A DNA stretch of 6,803 bases. Source: Planctomycetaceae bacterium (GTDB taxonomy: Bacteria > Planctomycetota > Planctomycetia > Pirellulales > Thermoguttaceae). Below the pieces are notes generated by a model. It searched no databases, was not told the DNA's origin, and worked only from the letters and a program-made list of their open reading frames with translations. Below, piece by piece: positions 1-6,580 of the stretch (positions within the stretch are counted from its first letter, which is position 1; the number at the start of each line of letters is the position of its first letter). The DNA lies in the NCBI GenBank assembly GCA_031257725.1, contig JAIROD010000827.1:1-6803 (forward strand), written 5' to 3'. The translations under genes were made by a program, and so were the position numbers.

Positions 1-15
1 AGGCAATTGATGAAT
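1..15. repeat. Left copy of an end-of-window inverted match
   Basis: AGGCAATTGATGAAT at the first base of the window is the reverse complement, at 13 of 15 positions, of 6775-6789 near the right end; the outermost 8 bases match exactly. It may extend left beyond the window. Confidence 0.35.
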
Positions 16-32
16 GCTTAAAAAATAGGAAC

Positions 33-61
33 AAAAAATATAAAAAGGAATTAAAATCCTT
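33..61 (-). terminator. Candidate intrinsic terminator downstream of the TPR gene
   Basis: Read on the minus strand after the TPR stop codon, bases 61-57 (AAGGA) can pair with 49-45 (TCCTT) around a 7-nt loop. The stem is followed directly by a T-rich run (44-33, TTTATATTTTTT). Position, orientation and T-tract fit an intrinsic terminator about 80 bases past the stop. The stem is only 5 bp and not GC-rich, so it would be weak alone; the hairpin at 80-95 may contribute. Confidence 0.35.
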
Positions 62-79
62 AATGACATTCAATTTTCA

Positions 80-95
80 GACATTCGAAAATGTC
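80..95 (-). other. Small perfect hairpin in the 3' region of the TPR gene
   Basis: GACATT (80-85) and AATGTC (90-95) pair perfectly around a 4-base CGAA loop (UUCG in the minus-strand transcript, a sequence known to stabilise RNA hairpins). It lies 42 bases past the stop codon of the TPR gene. No T-tract follows immediately in the minus-strand sense, so it may be an mRNA 3'-end stabiliser or part of a compound terminator rather than a terminator by itself. GACATTC also occurs as a direct repeat at 65-71. Confidence 0.35.
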
Positions 96-137
96 CCTAT
101 TCATGCCGTGTAAAGTATAACAGCCAACCTGTGAACG

Positions 138-3100
138 CTAGGGATTTTTTCTGTCCGGCGTGTTGGTTCGTTCAAGGAGTCGCTCGTTCATTTCTTCAAG
201 TTGTTTGGTTAAACCGAAGTGTTGGAGCAATGTGGTAATCGCATTGCGGCGTTCTGATTCCCGTGACGGATTTCGCGACAACTCTAACACAATTTCCTTC
301 GCTTCATTTTGGCGGTCAACCGCAAGATAAAGAGTTGCCAACATAATAAGCGAATCCGTTTTGTCTTTCAGTCCCTTAAACCGCACTTCAAGTTGTTCCG
401 CAACAGTATTAACCTCGCCATATTCCCGCAAAATTTTTAACGCCGTTTCATAAAGATAGAAATCAAGCGCAAAATGTCGTGAATCACTGAAAAATCCGGG
501 ATTACGGATAATTCGCAACGAAATTTTAACGGCGTTGTTTTTTTGTTTTTCCCCCGCAACCTGCATTTGGTGAAGCAGTTCATTTTGAATCTTACGGTCT
601 GAAACGGAAACAACCAACCGATCCAGAAGTGTTTGCGCATCATCCGCACGCCCCCACTGTTCAAGAATCGGAAGCAAATTAAACGCTTCCTGATCAGATA
701 AACGATAACCAAGCAATCGGTCTAATGCTATTTCCGTGCGTTTACGATAATCCTTGTTTTCGTAATTTTTTTTATTTTTGTCTTTTTCCATTTCCGTTTT
801 CAGTTGTAAACCGATATTAGCGGCGATAAATTCGCGCATTTTCACGTCCAACGGCGACTTCAATTCCATCTCGTCCAAAATCGTAACCACTTCATCTAAA
901 CGTTCCGTTTTGGCTTTGAGCAGCGCAAGAGCAAGCAATTCCGCCGTGTCCATCGGTTCGGCATGTTCTTTCCGTTGTTTTCGTACAGATTCCAGTTGCC
1001 GGTTCAGCCGCGTAAATTCATTTTCCGTCTTATCCGACAATTCGATAATATCCGAAAAAACGTTGCGCAATGATTGCTCATTGTCCGTCAGCCGAAGGAA
1101 AGAGCCGTTAAATCCGTTTTTGAAACGTTGCAGAAACGATTGTGTTTTCGGATCATTTTTAATATCCGCGTCAATTTCTGAATTGGCGATACACGTTTCG
1201 ATTATTTTCCTGATCAGAACAATTCGGAAAAAAAGTTCCTGAAACGGCGAGAGAGGAGCATAATAATTTTTGTTTTGAAGTACGGATTGCAACAAAGTAC
1301 GATCCACAACACGTTGTCCCATCAATTCCGGTTGATAATTGGCAAGCGGTTTGGGTAAAGGCGGAATTTCCGTATTTTGTCGGCTGGTCACAGAGGTTGT
1401 TTCTTCCTGTACGGAAAAAGAAGATAAAAGATTATTCCGCAACGTTATTGCCGATTCGGTAAGAAGATTGAGTTCACGTTCCAACTCTGTAATTTGACGA
1501 ATATGTTCCGACCGCAAAATACGCCGGTTGGGTTCTCTCTCCAAACCTATTGTCCGACGGATTAAATGCGCTTTGGGCGTCTGATTACTGAAACTGATTA
1601 AATTGCGTAACAATTCCGACGGCATCCCCAATACGCCGCGTTCCTGATCGTTGAAAATATCCCAACGACCAAGCCGAACCGGTTCCAAAAGAGAACGTAA
1701 CGATTTCATTGCCGAGTTACAAAGTAATTGATGTTGTTCAAAACGGGGCAACTTATTTTGTTGTTGTTCGTTTTGGGTATTAAATTCACAGGCGTTGAGA
1801 ATCCAATGTTGAACGCGTTTCAATTGTTGTTCCAGAGAATCGTAACCGTGAAGAGCAAAAAAAAGAATCGTATCATCGTCAAATGACAAACTAAGTTCCG
1901 CCGCCGATTCTGCAAGGAAAATAGGATTTCGTTGCGCGGCATGTTCTAAAGTTGTTTCCAGCCGGACTATTTCCGTTTTACGCCCTGTTGTTTTGAGAAG
2001 CCATACAAGCATCGGACACCGCACCGCTATTTTTTGTTCAAAAATCATGATTTGTTCCGGCTCCCCGCTCATCGCAACCCTTTCCCAAATATCAAGAAGC
2101 CGGTCGATTTTTTGTACGATTGTCAAAGAATCGTTTGATGTTGCGGTTATTTTGGTTTTTTCAGACGCTTGTTTCACTAAATAAACGGCAAACCGAATAA
2201 GTTGCGCACGAAGATCAGGCAATCGCGGCAACAAACCGCGCCGCCGGCAATTTTCGTCCAAAATTTCACCAAGTTTTTTTTCGAGTTGTTTTTCATCGTC
2301 AATAATATCCGCAAACCGATTGGCAATCCGTTCATCCAGAATCTCCGCAAGAAGAATTTGAAACGCCGCAAGTTGCCAATCCGTTTCGCCGTCAAGACCA
2401 AGATTACGTACCGTTTTCCAGATTGTTCTGTTGCAAATATTAGGATCAATCTGTAATTTCAACGTTCCGTTTGCCAAAGAATTTCGACCGTCATCAAGTT
2501 GAGCGAGATCGAGCAGAAAAATTTCGAAACGAATCCGTTCCAGCCGAATATCACGCTCCGTGCTGTCGGCGGATAAAAGTGTTCGGATTTCCTCAACCGT
2601 TTTTTGAAAATGGACAAAATCGTTTGGAGTTGCATTGTTTCCGTTTTTCAAATCCAAATCAAGGGCTTCTTTAATTAACCAGCCAAGAACAAGAAATCGC
2701 GCATCACGAAATGAATTGACCCGAAGAAAAGGTTTCGGCGGCAATATTTTTGTATCTTGTTTCAAAAAACGTTCATTGTAATGCAAACGGTTTCGGAATA
2801 ACGTTGAAAAAAAATCTTGCTGTAAACGAATCGACGCTAAAAAATCTGTAGGCGCGAAATTCGCCAACTCAAACGAGTTTTGATTTTTCGAATCGAAATT
2901 TCCGGGCAGGAACCATGCGGACAAAACAGAATCGGTTGTTTGGGAAGTTTCCGTTGTTGTGTGGGAGACCGAAGTTGGAAAGGTCAGAGTACGAAATTCC
3001 CGAACAGAATCCGCAACAGATTGACTGCCGAGATAAGAATCGACCGCAATATGCCGAAACGGAATTTCCCAGTTTTCGGCTTCGTGAATTTCGAGAAACG

Positions 3101-5921
3101 TTAAAACCTGTTTAACAGCACCGTATTGTTCACGTCCAATCATCAGATCAATATCTTCGAGTTGATCCTGCAAATCCGCCTTCTGAAGAATGCGGCTAAG
3201 AAACAGTTTGCTTGCCTTTTCCGTATCGCCAACCTGATTATAAAGTTCAAACAACTTGTTTGTTTCAAAATCATCTTTGGTTTGTTCACAAAGTTTTTCT
3301 TGAAACCGTACCGCCGCATTCAGATCGTTTTGCTTTTCGGAAACGTAAACGAGTTCTTTGAACAAAAAAGTATTAACGGAGACATTGGTATTATCAATTG
3401 TTGTATCAAGAATATTTTCAAGTGTTTGACGGGCGGCATCGAAGTCGTTAATCGTTGCCTGCACTCTGGCAAGAGCAAGAGCGGTTTCACGTTTTTTATC
3501 GTCCGACCGCATTCGATTTTGAAGCCGTTCCATCAGGTTGTCGAGTTGCCCCGACCGTTGATAATAATTGGTTAATGTTTCAATAACTGATAATTGACCG
3601 GGCAAATGATCAGTTCGTTCAAAAATTCGCCACGTCATTTCAATGGCATCGTTGTCTTGACCGGCATGAGCCAGCGTTTGCGCCAGAAGAGTGAGTGTTG
3701 GAATGTCGCCCGGATCAATTCGTAACGCCTGACGCAAAATATCAATTCCTTCCTCGCGGTTACCAATACTCAACAGAATATCCGCGTAAAACCGGAGATG
3801 AGCCGGATTACCGGAAGCAAGACCAATTAGTGTACGTCCGGTTTCAATTGCCTGATCAATTTGTCCCAGTTTAACCTGAAGCGATGTTAAATGTTTCAGA
3901 TGATCGATGCGCCAAACGGTATCGTGTTCTGCAAGAATTTTGTACAATTCAACGGCTTTTTCACCATCGCCGTTTTGTTCAAACAATTCGGCGGCAACAC
4001 GGAGAAGACGATTACTCGGCGGTTGTACCGCCGTCAACGCTTCTTCAATAGCAAGCGTTGCCGCGTAACTTTTAACGTCCGCCTGACGATAAACCGCCAA
4101 TCGCCAAAAGGCACGAATAAGCGAGTTGGAATCGCTATTGTTACTTTTTTTCATCTCTTCGATTTGTTGTTCCTGAATTTTGGCGGCGGCGGTAAGTTTT
4201 TGTGCCGATTTTAGAAAGCGGACTTCTTGTTGCAAAAACGATTCGAATTGTTCTTCTGTTTCAATAAGCCGTTCCGCCTGCGTCAGCCGAAGTGCAGCGG
4301 TTGCCATATCCTCCGGTTGACCTCTTCTAATTAATGCTTCGATAAACTGCCATTGCGTTTGTAAATCATTAGGAAAAAGTTCCGCAGAACGTTGAAATAT
4401 TTCAAATGATTCCGTAACATATCCAAGCGACAACAGAAGATGACCTAATGGCGTTAAATGTTCAAGAGTTGGTTTGTCATCCTCCGCAAAGGGGCGCAGC
4501 GTTTCGAAAACCTTGTCCTTTTGCCGCCGCCCATGATAAAATATTGCCAGATATTCACGGTAGGAAAAATCATTGGGACGAAGTTCCATTGCGCGGTGAT
4601 AATAGTGTTCCGCTTCGTCATAAATTTTGTTGCGGAATAAAAGATCGGCAACTGTTACCGCCGCGGCCGGATTATTGGAATCAAGATCGGTTATTTTCGT
4701 CCAGATTTTCACCGCTTCCGTTTTACGGGTTGATTCATCGAGTTCTGTATTTTGCAAAACAAGTTCCCCCCAACGGGAAAGATAATCCGTGTTGTTCGGC
4801 GACAACCGATTAACAGCGTCATATTGTTCGATAGCGGCGGCAATCTCTTTTTGTTCCAATAAAAGATCAATCAAGGTCAAACGAAGCGGAATATTCGACG
4901 GCGTTTTTTTGATAGTTACGGTTAATAATTTTCGTGCCTCGTCCATTTGATTGAGTTGGCGAAGAGTCAATGCCAAACGCCGAACCGATTCGATATCCGC
5001 CGGATATTTTTCAATCCGTTGACGGTAAAATGTTGCCAAACCGTTTTCGTTACCTTTCCGCACGAAAATTCGGTCAATCCGGTTTCGCACCGATTCGGCA
5101 AGCCAACTTTCGGACGCAAGACGATCGAGTAATATTTCCAAATCGGCGAGTGCGGCTTGTTCATATCCTTGCCGTTGTTTAATTTCGACCATTGCCAACA
5201 CATACCGAACACGGGAAAACTCATCGGTTGCTTGGTCAATTAATTTTTCGTACCGTTTTAACGCTTCGTCGAATCGGTTTTCCGATTCCAGCAGTTCTGC
5301 GATTTGAACGAGCATTTCGGGATCGTCGGGAAACAATTTTTCCAACTGATTCCAAACCGTTTCCGATTTTTTGGAATCGCCGAACCGTTCATAAGTTCGT
5401 CCCAATGTTTGCAACACGTTTCGAATATCTGCGCGTAACGGTTTACGTTGTACGGCAATTTCCAATGCGGTAATTGCTTCACGAAACCGTCCTTGAGCAA
5501 TCCGAATTTCGCCGAGATAAAACGGTGCTATAGAATTTTCGGGATCGAGTTGAGCGGCTGTTTGAAAAGCGTGAGCCGCCGCTTCCATTTCCCCGCGGCG
5601 TTCCGCCGCCAAACCGTACAATATCCATGACTGACTTTGTTTCGGATGTTGTTCGGTGAGATTTCGGCAACGTTCAAAAAATTGTTCGGCATGTCCGGTA
5701 TCAATATAATAGGTATAAACACGGTCAAAAGTTGTCCCGCGACGCGGCGAGTTGACCAGGATTTCCCAAAATCGTTCCGCAACCAACCGTGTCGGATTTG
5801 ACGGTTCCTCCGCAACGGAATTTACTGAAAACAAAAAGGAACAAAAAACACCAAGAAAAAATATCCAATAACGGTGATTTTGAACAAAATAATTTTTCGT
5901 GAATATACTGTCAGTGGTCAT
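138..5921 (-). CDS. Giant exported tetratricopeptide-repeat (TPR) protein, 1927 aa, specific function unknown
   Basis: The frame is intact from ATG (complement of 5919-5921) to TAG (complement of 138-140). The next in-frame Met is at residue 244, and only the upstream ATG includes the signal peptide, so this start is preferred; no Shine-Dalgarno sequence is visible before it. Residues 1-37 look like a Sec signal peptide with likely cleavage after SVA37. Residues about 97-940 form a long series of roughly 34-residue TPR helix pairs with the typical small/large spacing and Pro at repeat ends, for example LGEIRIAQGRFREAITALE (136-154), ADLLFRNKIYDEAEHYYHRA (425-444) and ADILLSIGNREEGIDILRQA (713-732). 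Residues 981-1020 are a Ser/Thr-rich linker. Residues about 1021-1655 are helical but not obviously TPR, with an FRDARFLVLGWL segment (1071-1082) and possible coiled coils at 1465-1502 and 1628-1653. Residues 1656-1920 return to helical repeats. TPR arrays normally mediate protein-protein contacts, so an extracytoplasmic scaffold role is inferred. No catalytic motif, transmembrane segment after the signal, or C-terminal sorting signal was seen. The gene appears monocistronic. Confidence 0.95.
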   Translation of the reverse strand: MTTDSIFTKNYFVQNHRYWIFFLGVFCSFLFSVNSVAEEPSNPTRLVAERFWEILVNSPRRGTTFDRVYTYYIDTGHAEQFFERCRNLTEQHPKQSQSWILYGLAAERRGEMEAAAHAFQTAAQLDPENSIAPFYLGEIRIAQGRFREAITALEIAVQRKPLRADIRNVLQTLGRTYERFGDSKKSETVWNQLEKLFPDDPEMLVQIAELLESENRFDEALKRYEKLIDQATDEFSRVRYVLAMVEIKQRQGYEQAALADLEILLDRLASESWLAESVRNRIDRIFVRKGNENGLATFYRQRIEKYPADIESVRRLALTLRQLNQMDEARKLLTVTIKKTPSNIPLRLTLIDLLLEQKEIAAAIEQYDAVNRLSPNNTDYLSRWGELVLQNTELDESTRKTEAVKIWTKITDLDSNNPAAAVTVADLLFRNKIYDEAEHYYHRAMELRPNDFSYREYLAIFYHGRRQKDKVFETLRPFAEDDKPTLEHLTPLGHLLLSLGYVTESFEIFQRSAELFPNDLQTQWQFIEALIRRGQPEDMATAALRLTQAERLIETEEQFESFLQQEVRFLKSAQKLTAAAKIQEQQIEEMKKSNNSDSNSLIRAFWRLAVYRQADVKSYAATLAIEEALTAVQPPSNRLLRVAAELFEQNGDGEKAVELYKILAEHDTVWRIDHLKHLTSLQVKLGQIDQAIETGRTLIGLASGNPAHLRFYADILLSIGNREEGIDILRQALRIDPGDIPTLTLLAQTLAHAGQDNDAIEMTWRIFERTDHLPGQLSVIETLTNYYQRSGQLDNLMERLQNRMRSDDKKRETALALARVQATINDFDAARQTLENILDTTIDNTNVSVNTFLFKELVYVSEKQNDLNAAVRFQEKLCEQTKDDFETNKLFELYNQVGDTEKASKLFLSRILQKADLQDQLEDIDLMIGREQYGAVKQVLTFLEIHEAENWEIPFRHIAVDSYLGSQSVADSVREFRTLTFPTSVSHTTTETSQTTDSVLSAWFLPGNFDSKNQNSFELANFAPTDFLASIRLQQDFFSTLFRNRLHYNERFLKQDTKILPPKPFLRVNSFRDARFLVLGWLIKEALDLDLKNGNNATPNDFVHFQKTVEEIRTLLSADSTERDIRLERIRFEIFLLDLAQLDDGRNSLANGTLKLQIDPNICNRTIWKTVRNLGLDGETDWQLAAFQILLAEILDERIANRFADIIDDEKQLEKKLGEILDENCRRRGLLPRLPDLRAQLIRFAVYLVKQASEKTKITATSNDSLTIVQKIDRLLDIWERVAMSGEPEQIMIFEQKIAVRCPMLVWLLKTTGRKTEIVRLETTLEHAAQRNPIFLAESAAELSLSFDDDTILFFALHGYDSLEQQLKRVQHWILNACEFNTQNEQQQNKLPRFEQHQLLCNSAMKSLRSLLEPVRLGRWDIFNDQERGVLGMPSELLRNLISFSNQTPKAHLIRRTIGLEREPNRRILRSEHIRQITELERELNLLTESAITLRNNLLSSFSVQEETTSVTSRQNTEIPPLPKPLANYQPELMGQRVVDRTLLQSVLQNKNYYAPLSPFQELFFRIVLIRKIIETCIANSEIDADIKNDPKTQSFLQRFKNGFNGSFLRLTDNEQSLRNVFSDIIELSDKTENEFTRLNRQLESVRKQRKEHAEPMDTAELLALALLKAKTERLDEVVTILDEMELKSPLDVKMREFIAANIGLQLKTEMEKDKNKKNYENKDYRKRTEIALDRLLGYRLSDQEAFNLLPILEQWGRADDAQTLLDRLVVSVSDRKIQNELLHQMQVAGEKQKNNAVKISLRIIRNPGFFSDSRHFALDFYLYETALKILREYGEVNTVAEQLEVRFKGLKDKTDSLIMLATLYLAVDRQNEAKEIVLELSRNPSRESERRNAITTLLQHFGLTKQLEEMNERLLERTNTPDRKNP
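5811..5921 (-). other. Sec signal peptide of the TPR protein (residues 1-37)
   Basis: The first 17 residues contain Lys9, His16 and Arg17. They are followed by a hydrophobic core of about 15 residues (YWIFFLGVFCSFLFS, 18-32) and a polar end, VNSVA, before EEP. Ser35-Val36-Ala37 satisfies the small-x-small rule for signal peptidase I. Cys27 lies inside the hydrophobic core with Phe-Val-Gly upstream and does not form a lipobox, so a lipoprotein is not favoured. The mature protein is predicted to begin at Glu38 and to act outside the cytoplasmic membrane. An uncleaved N-terminal anchor is the main alternative. Confidence 0.75.
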
Positions 5922-5944
5922 AATATGCTATTCGCAGTCAATAA

Positions 5945-5950
5945 ATTGTA
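5945..5950 (-). promoter_or_regulatory. Weak candidate -10 box for the TPR gene
   Basis: The complement of 5945-5950 reads TACAAT, one mismatch from TATAAT, ending 23 bases before the ATG. No TTGACA-like -35 stands 16-18 bases upstream, so this is only suggestive. It overlaps the left outer arm of the inverted-repeat block at 5947-6172, so the promoter may have been supplied or altered by that element. Confidence 0.2.
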
Positions 5951-6172
5951 TCTATTCAGTAGAATGTATTATCAGGAAATACTCATCAGGTAGGGTATCA
6001 AAAGGTAGGCAACCGTGAGTGAAAACTTTTCGCCGAAAGGTTGCGCCGGTTGGTTTGTTATTGTGTTGTACGCTGTTGGTCTTTAATTTTCAGCCGTCAA
6101 CGGGGACAAGTCGGCGAGTACACCGACGCAACCGCCCGGCGGTCGGTTGCCTACCACGACTGAATAGTTACA
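5947..6172. repeat. Nested inverted-repeat block upstream of the TPR gene (MITE-like)
   Basis: Outer arms TGTATCTATTCAGT (5947-5960) and ACTGAATAGTTACA (6159-6172) are complementary at 13 of 14 positions. Inner arms GGTAGGCAACCG (6004-6015) and CGGTTGCCTACC (6144-6155) are perfectly complementary over 12 bp. On the right the two arm pairs are only 3 bp apart; on the left 43 bp separate them, as if one side had gained or lost sequence. The core between the inner arms is visibly richer in GC than its surroundings. No transposase is encoded, so if mobile it would be non-autonomous. The mobile interpretation is inference; the complementarity is direct observation. Confidence 0.55.
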
Positions 6173-6246
6173 GTAAATGTTCAACTTGTCCTGTTTTGTC
6201 AATGGTTAGTTCCGTGTTCCCCCGCAATAGCCGGACAATCGGCTAG
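6019..6246 (+). CDS. Doubtful small ORF, 75 aa, basic N-terminus plus one hydrophobic segment
   Basis: This GTG-initiated frame ends at TAG 6244-6246. An AGGTAGG stretch at 6003-6009 could act as a ribosome binding site 9 bases before GTG 6019; a nearby GTG at 6015 opens a different, 23-residue frame. The product would have a basic start (MKTFRRK), a hydrophobic segment at residues 10-24 (PVGLLLCCTLLVFNF) and a basic tail with RRVHRR, resembling a tiny exported or membrane-anchored peptide. No lipobox fits the Cys pair. Against it: the frame lies over the arms of the 5947-6172 inverted repeat and ends inside modules that recur at 6516-6574, so it may be only a passenger reading frame of repeated DNA. 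I do not recognise a family. Confidence 0.25.
   Translation: MKTFRRKVAPVGLLLCCTLLVFNFQPSTGTSRRVHRRNRPAVGCLPRLNSYSKCSTCPVLSMVSSVFPRNSRTIG
6128..6150. other. GC-rich hairpin inside the inverted-repeat block
   Basis: GCAACCG (6128-6134) pairs perfectly with CGGTTGC (6144-6150) around a 9-base GC-rich loop. A second GCAACC at 6009-6014 can pair with GGTTGC at 6039-6044, so each half of the 6004-6155 block can fold locally, or the two halves can pair with each other through the 12-bp arms. The alternation of GCAACC and GGTTGC through the block allows competing folds. Confidence 0.4.
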
Positions 6247-6266
6247 GTTCTAATTCGTACGTTTAC
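6211..6266 (+). repeat. Composite direct repeat, copy 1 (module order M1-M2)
   Basis: Module M1 (6211-6234, centred on TTCCCCCGCAATAGCCGG at 6217-6234) matches 6551-6574; its last 18 bases agree at 17 of 18 positions. Module M2 (6239-6266, beginning TCGGCTAGGTTC) matches 6516-6543 at 26 of 28 positions. Here M1 precedes M2 with a 4-bp gap. The stop codon of the doubtful small ORF lies inside M2. Confidence 0.7.
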
Positions 6267-6342
6267 AAGTTTCAAAATCTAAAATTTAACCCCTAATCCG
6301 TCGCATACCTCAACACAATTTCCACGAACACAGCAAAAGGAA

Positions 6343-6391
6343 AGATATATTCGTGCAGACACTTTCTCGCGTCACATTACGACATATATCT
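6343..6391. other. Imperfect stem-loop in intergenic repeat region
   Basis: AGATATATTCGT (6343-6354) pairs with ACGA (6379-6382) and ATATATCT (6384-6391), a 12-bp stem with one bulged base at 6383. GAC (6358-6360) and GTC (6371-6373) could extend the pairing inside the loop. No T-tract follows on either side, so a terminator is not indicated. It may be part of the repeat unit that includes copy A. Confidence 0.35.
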
Positions 6392-6416
6392 GCACAATAA
6401 ATACCGGCACGTCGGC
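6369..6416 (+). repeat. 48-bp degenerate direct repeat, copy A
   Basis: This segment aligns without gaps to 6473-6520 at 36 of 48 positions. Shared blocks are GCGTCA, TACGACA, TATCT, ACAATAAAT and GTCGGC. The 3' end of copy B (6516-6520) runs into module M2, whereas copy A is followed by unrelated sequence. It overlaps the stem-loop at 6343-6391. Confidence 0.55.
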
Positions 6417-6455
6417 ATCATCGGAAAGCGGAGTACCGCTTGCTATGTTTATTGT
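6394..6455. other. Inverted repeat enclosing a 6-bp hairpin
   Basis: ACAATAAA (6394-6401) pairs with TTTATTGT (6448-6455). Between them AAGCGG (6426-6431) and CCGCTT (6436-6441) form a perfect 6-bp hairpin with an AGTA loop. This sits between the two 48-bp direct repeat copies. It could be a palindromic repeat core; no protein-binding identity can be assigned. Confidence 0.4.
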
Positions 6456-6472
6456 CCGTAATACTCTTTTTT

Positions 6473-6520
6473 GCGTCAATATACGACAATTATCTAAACA
6501 ATAAATTCTCTCATGTCGGC
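6473..6520 (+). repeat. 48-bp degenerate direct repeat, copy B
   Basis: Partner of 6369-6416, 104 bp apart start to start, 36 of 48 positions identical with no gaps. Its last five bases form the start of module M2. A third, shortened and inverted relative lies between the copies at 6448-6463, whose complement reads ATTACGGACAATAAA, matching the ATTACG and ACAATAAA blocks of copy A with the middle removed. Confidence 0.55.
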
Positions 6521-6574
6521 TAGGTTCTGATTCGTACATTTACGCTTTTTTCCGACTTCCCCCGCAATAACCGG
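6516..6574 (+). repeat. Composite direct repeat, copy 2 (module order M2-M1)
   Basis: The same two modules as at 6211-6266 occur in the same strand orientation but swapped order: M2 at 6516-6543, a 7-bp T-rich spacer, then M1 at 6551-6574. Swapped order with unchanged orientation is what an out-of-phase sample of a tandem array, or recombination between interspersed copies, would give; a simple duplication would keep the order. Confidence 0.7.
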
Positions 6575-6580
6575 TCGAGG

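Noticed and set aside
778..1242. 154-codon plus-strand open frame
   Set aside because: Antisense shadow of the TPR gene; the Ser/Arg/Phe-rich product mirrors Glu/Arg/Lys codons on the other strand.
3126..3575. 149-codon plus-strand open frame inside the TPR gene
   Set aside because: It lies antisense to a clearly coding TPR frame, has no separate start signals, and its composition (Phe/Ile/Lys-rich runs) is that of a complement of coding sequence.
4448..4813. 121-codon plus-strand open frame with HPPQRG- and PLRGD-like strings
   Set aside because: Antisense to well-formed TPR repeats at residues about 370-490; no domain pattern of its own.
138..5921. The whole window as terminal-repeat-bounded transposon carrying the TPR gene as cargo
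   Set aside because: The end-to-end match is only 13 of 15 bp, no transposase or integrase is present, and the TPR gene is not typical cargo; contig ends in repeats explain it more simply.
6015..6086. 23-residue frame from GTG 6015
   Set aside because: Very short, overlaps the longer frame from 6019, and has no distinguishing support.
6211..6574. CRISPR array or direct-repeat regulatory array
   Set aside because: Repeats are only two copies each, in changed order and with irregular spacing, and no cas gene is present.
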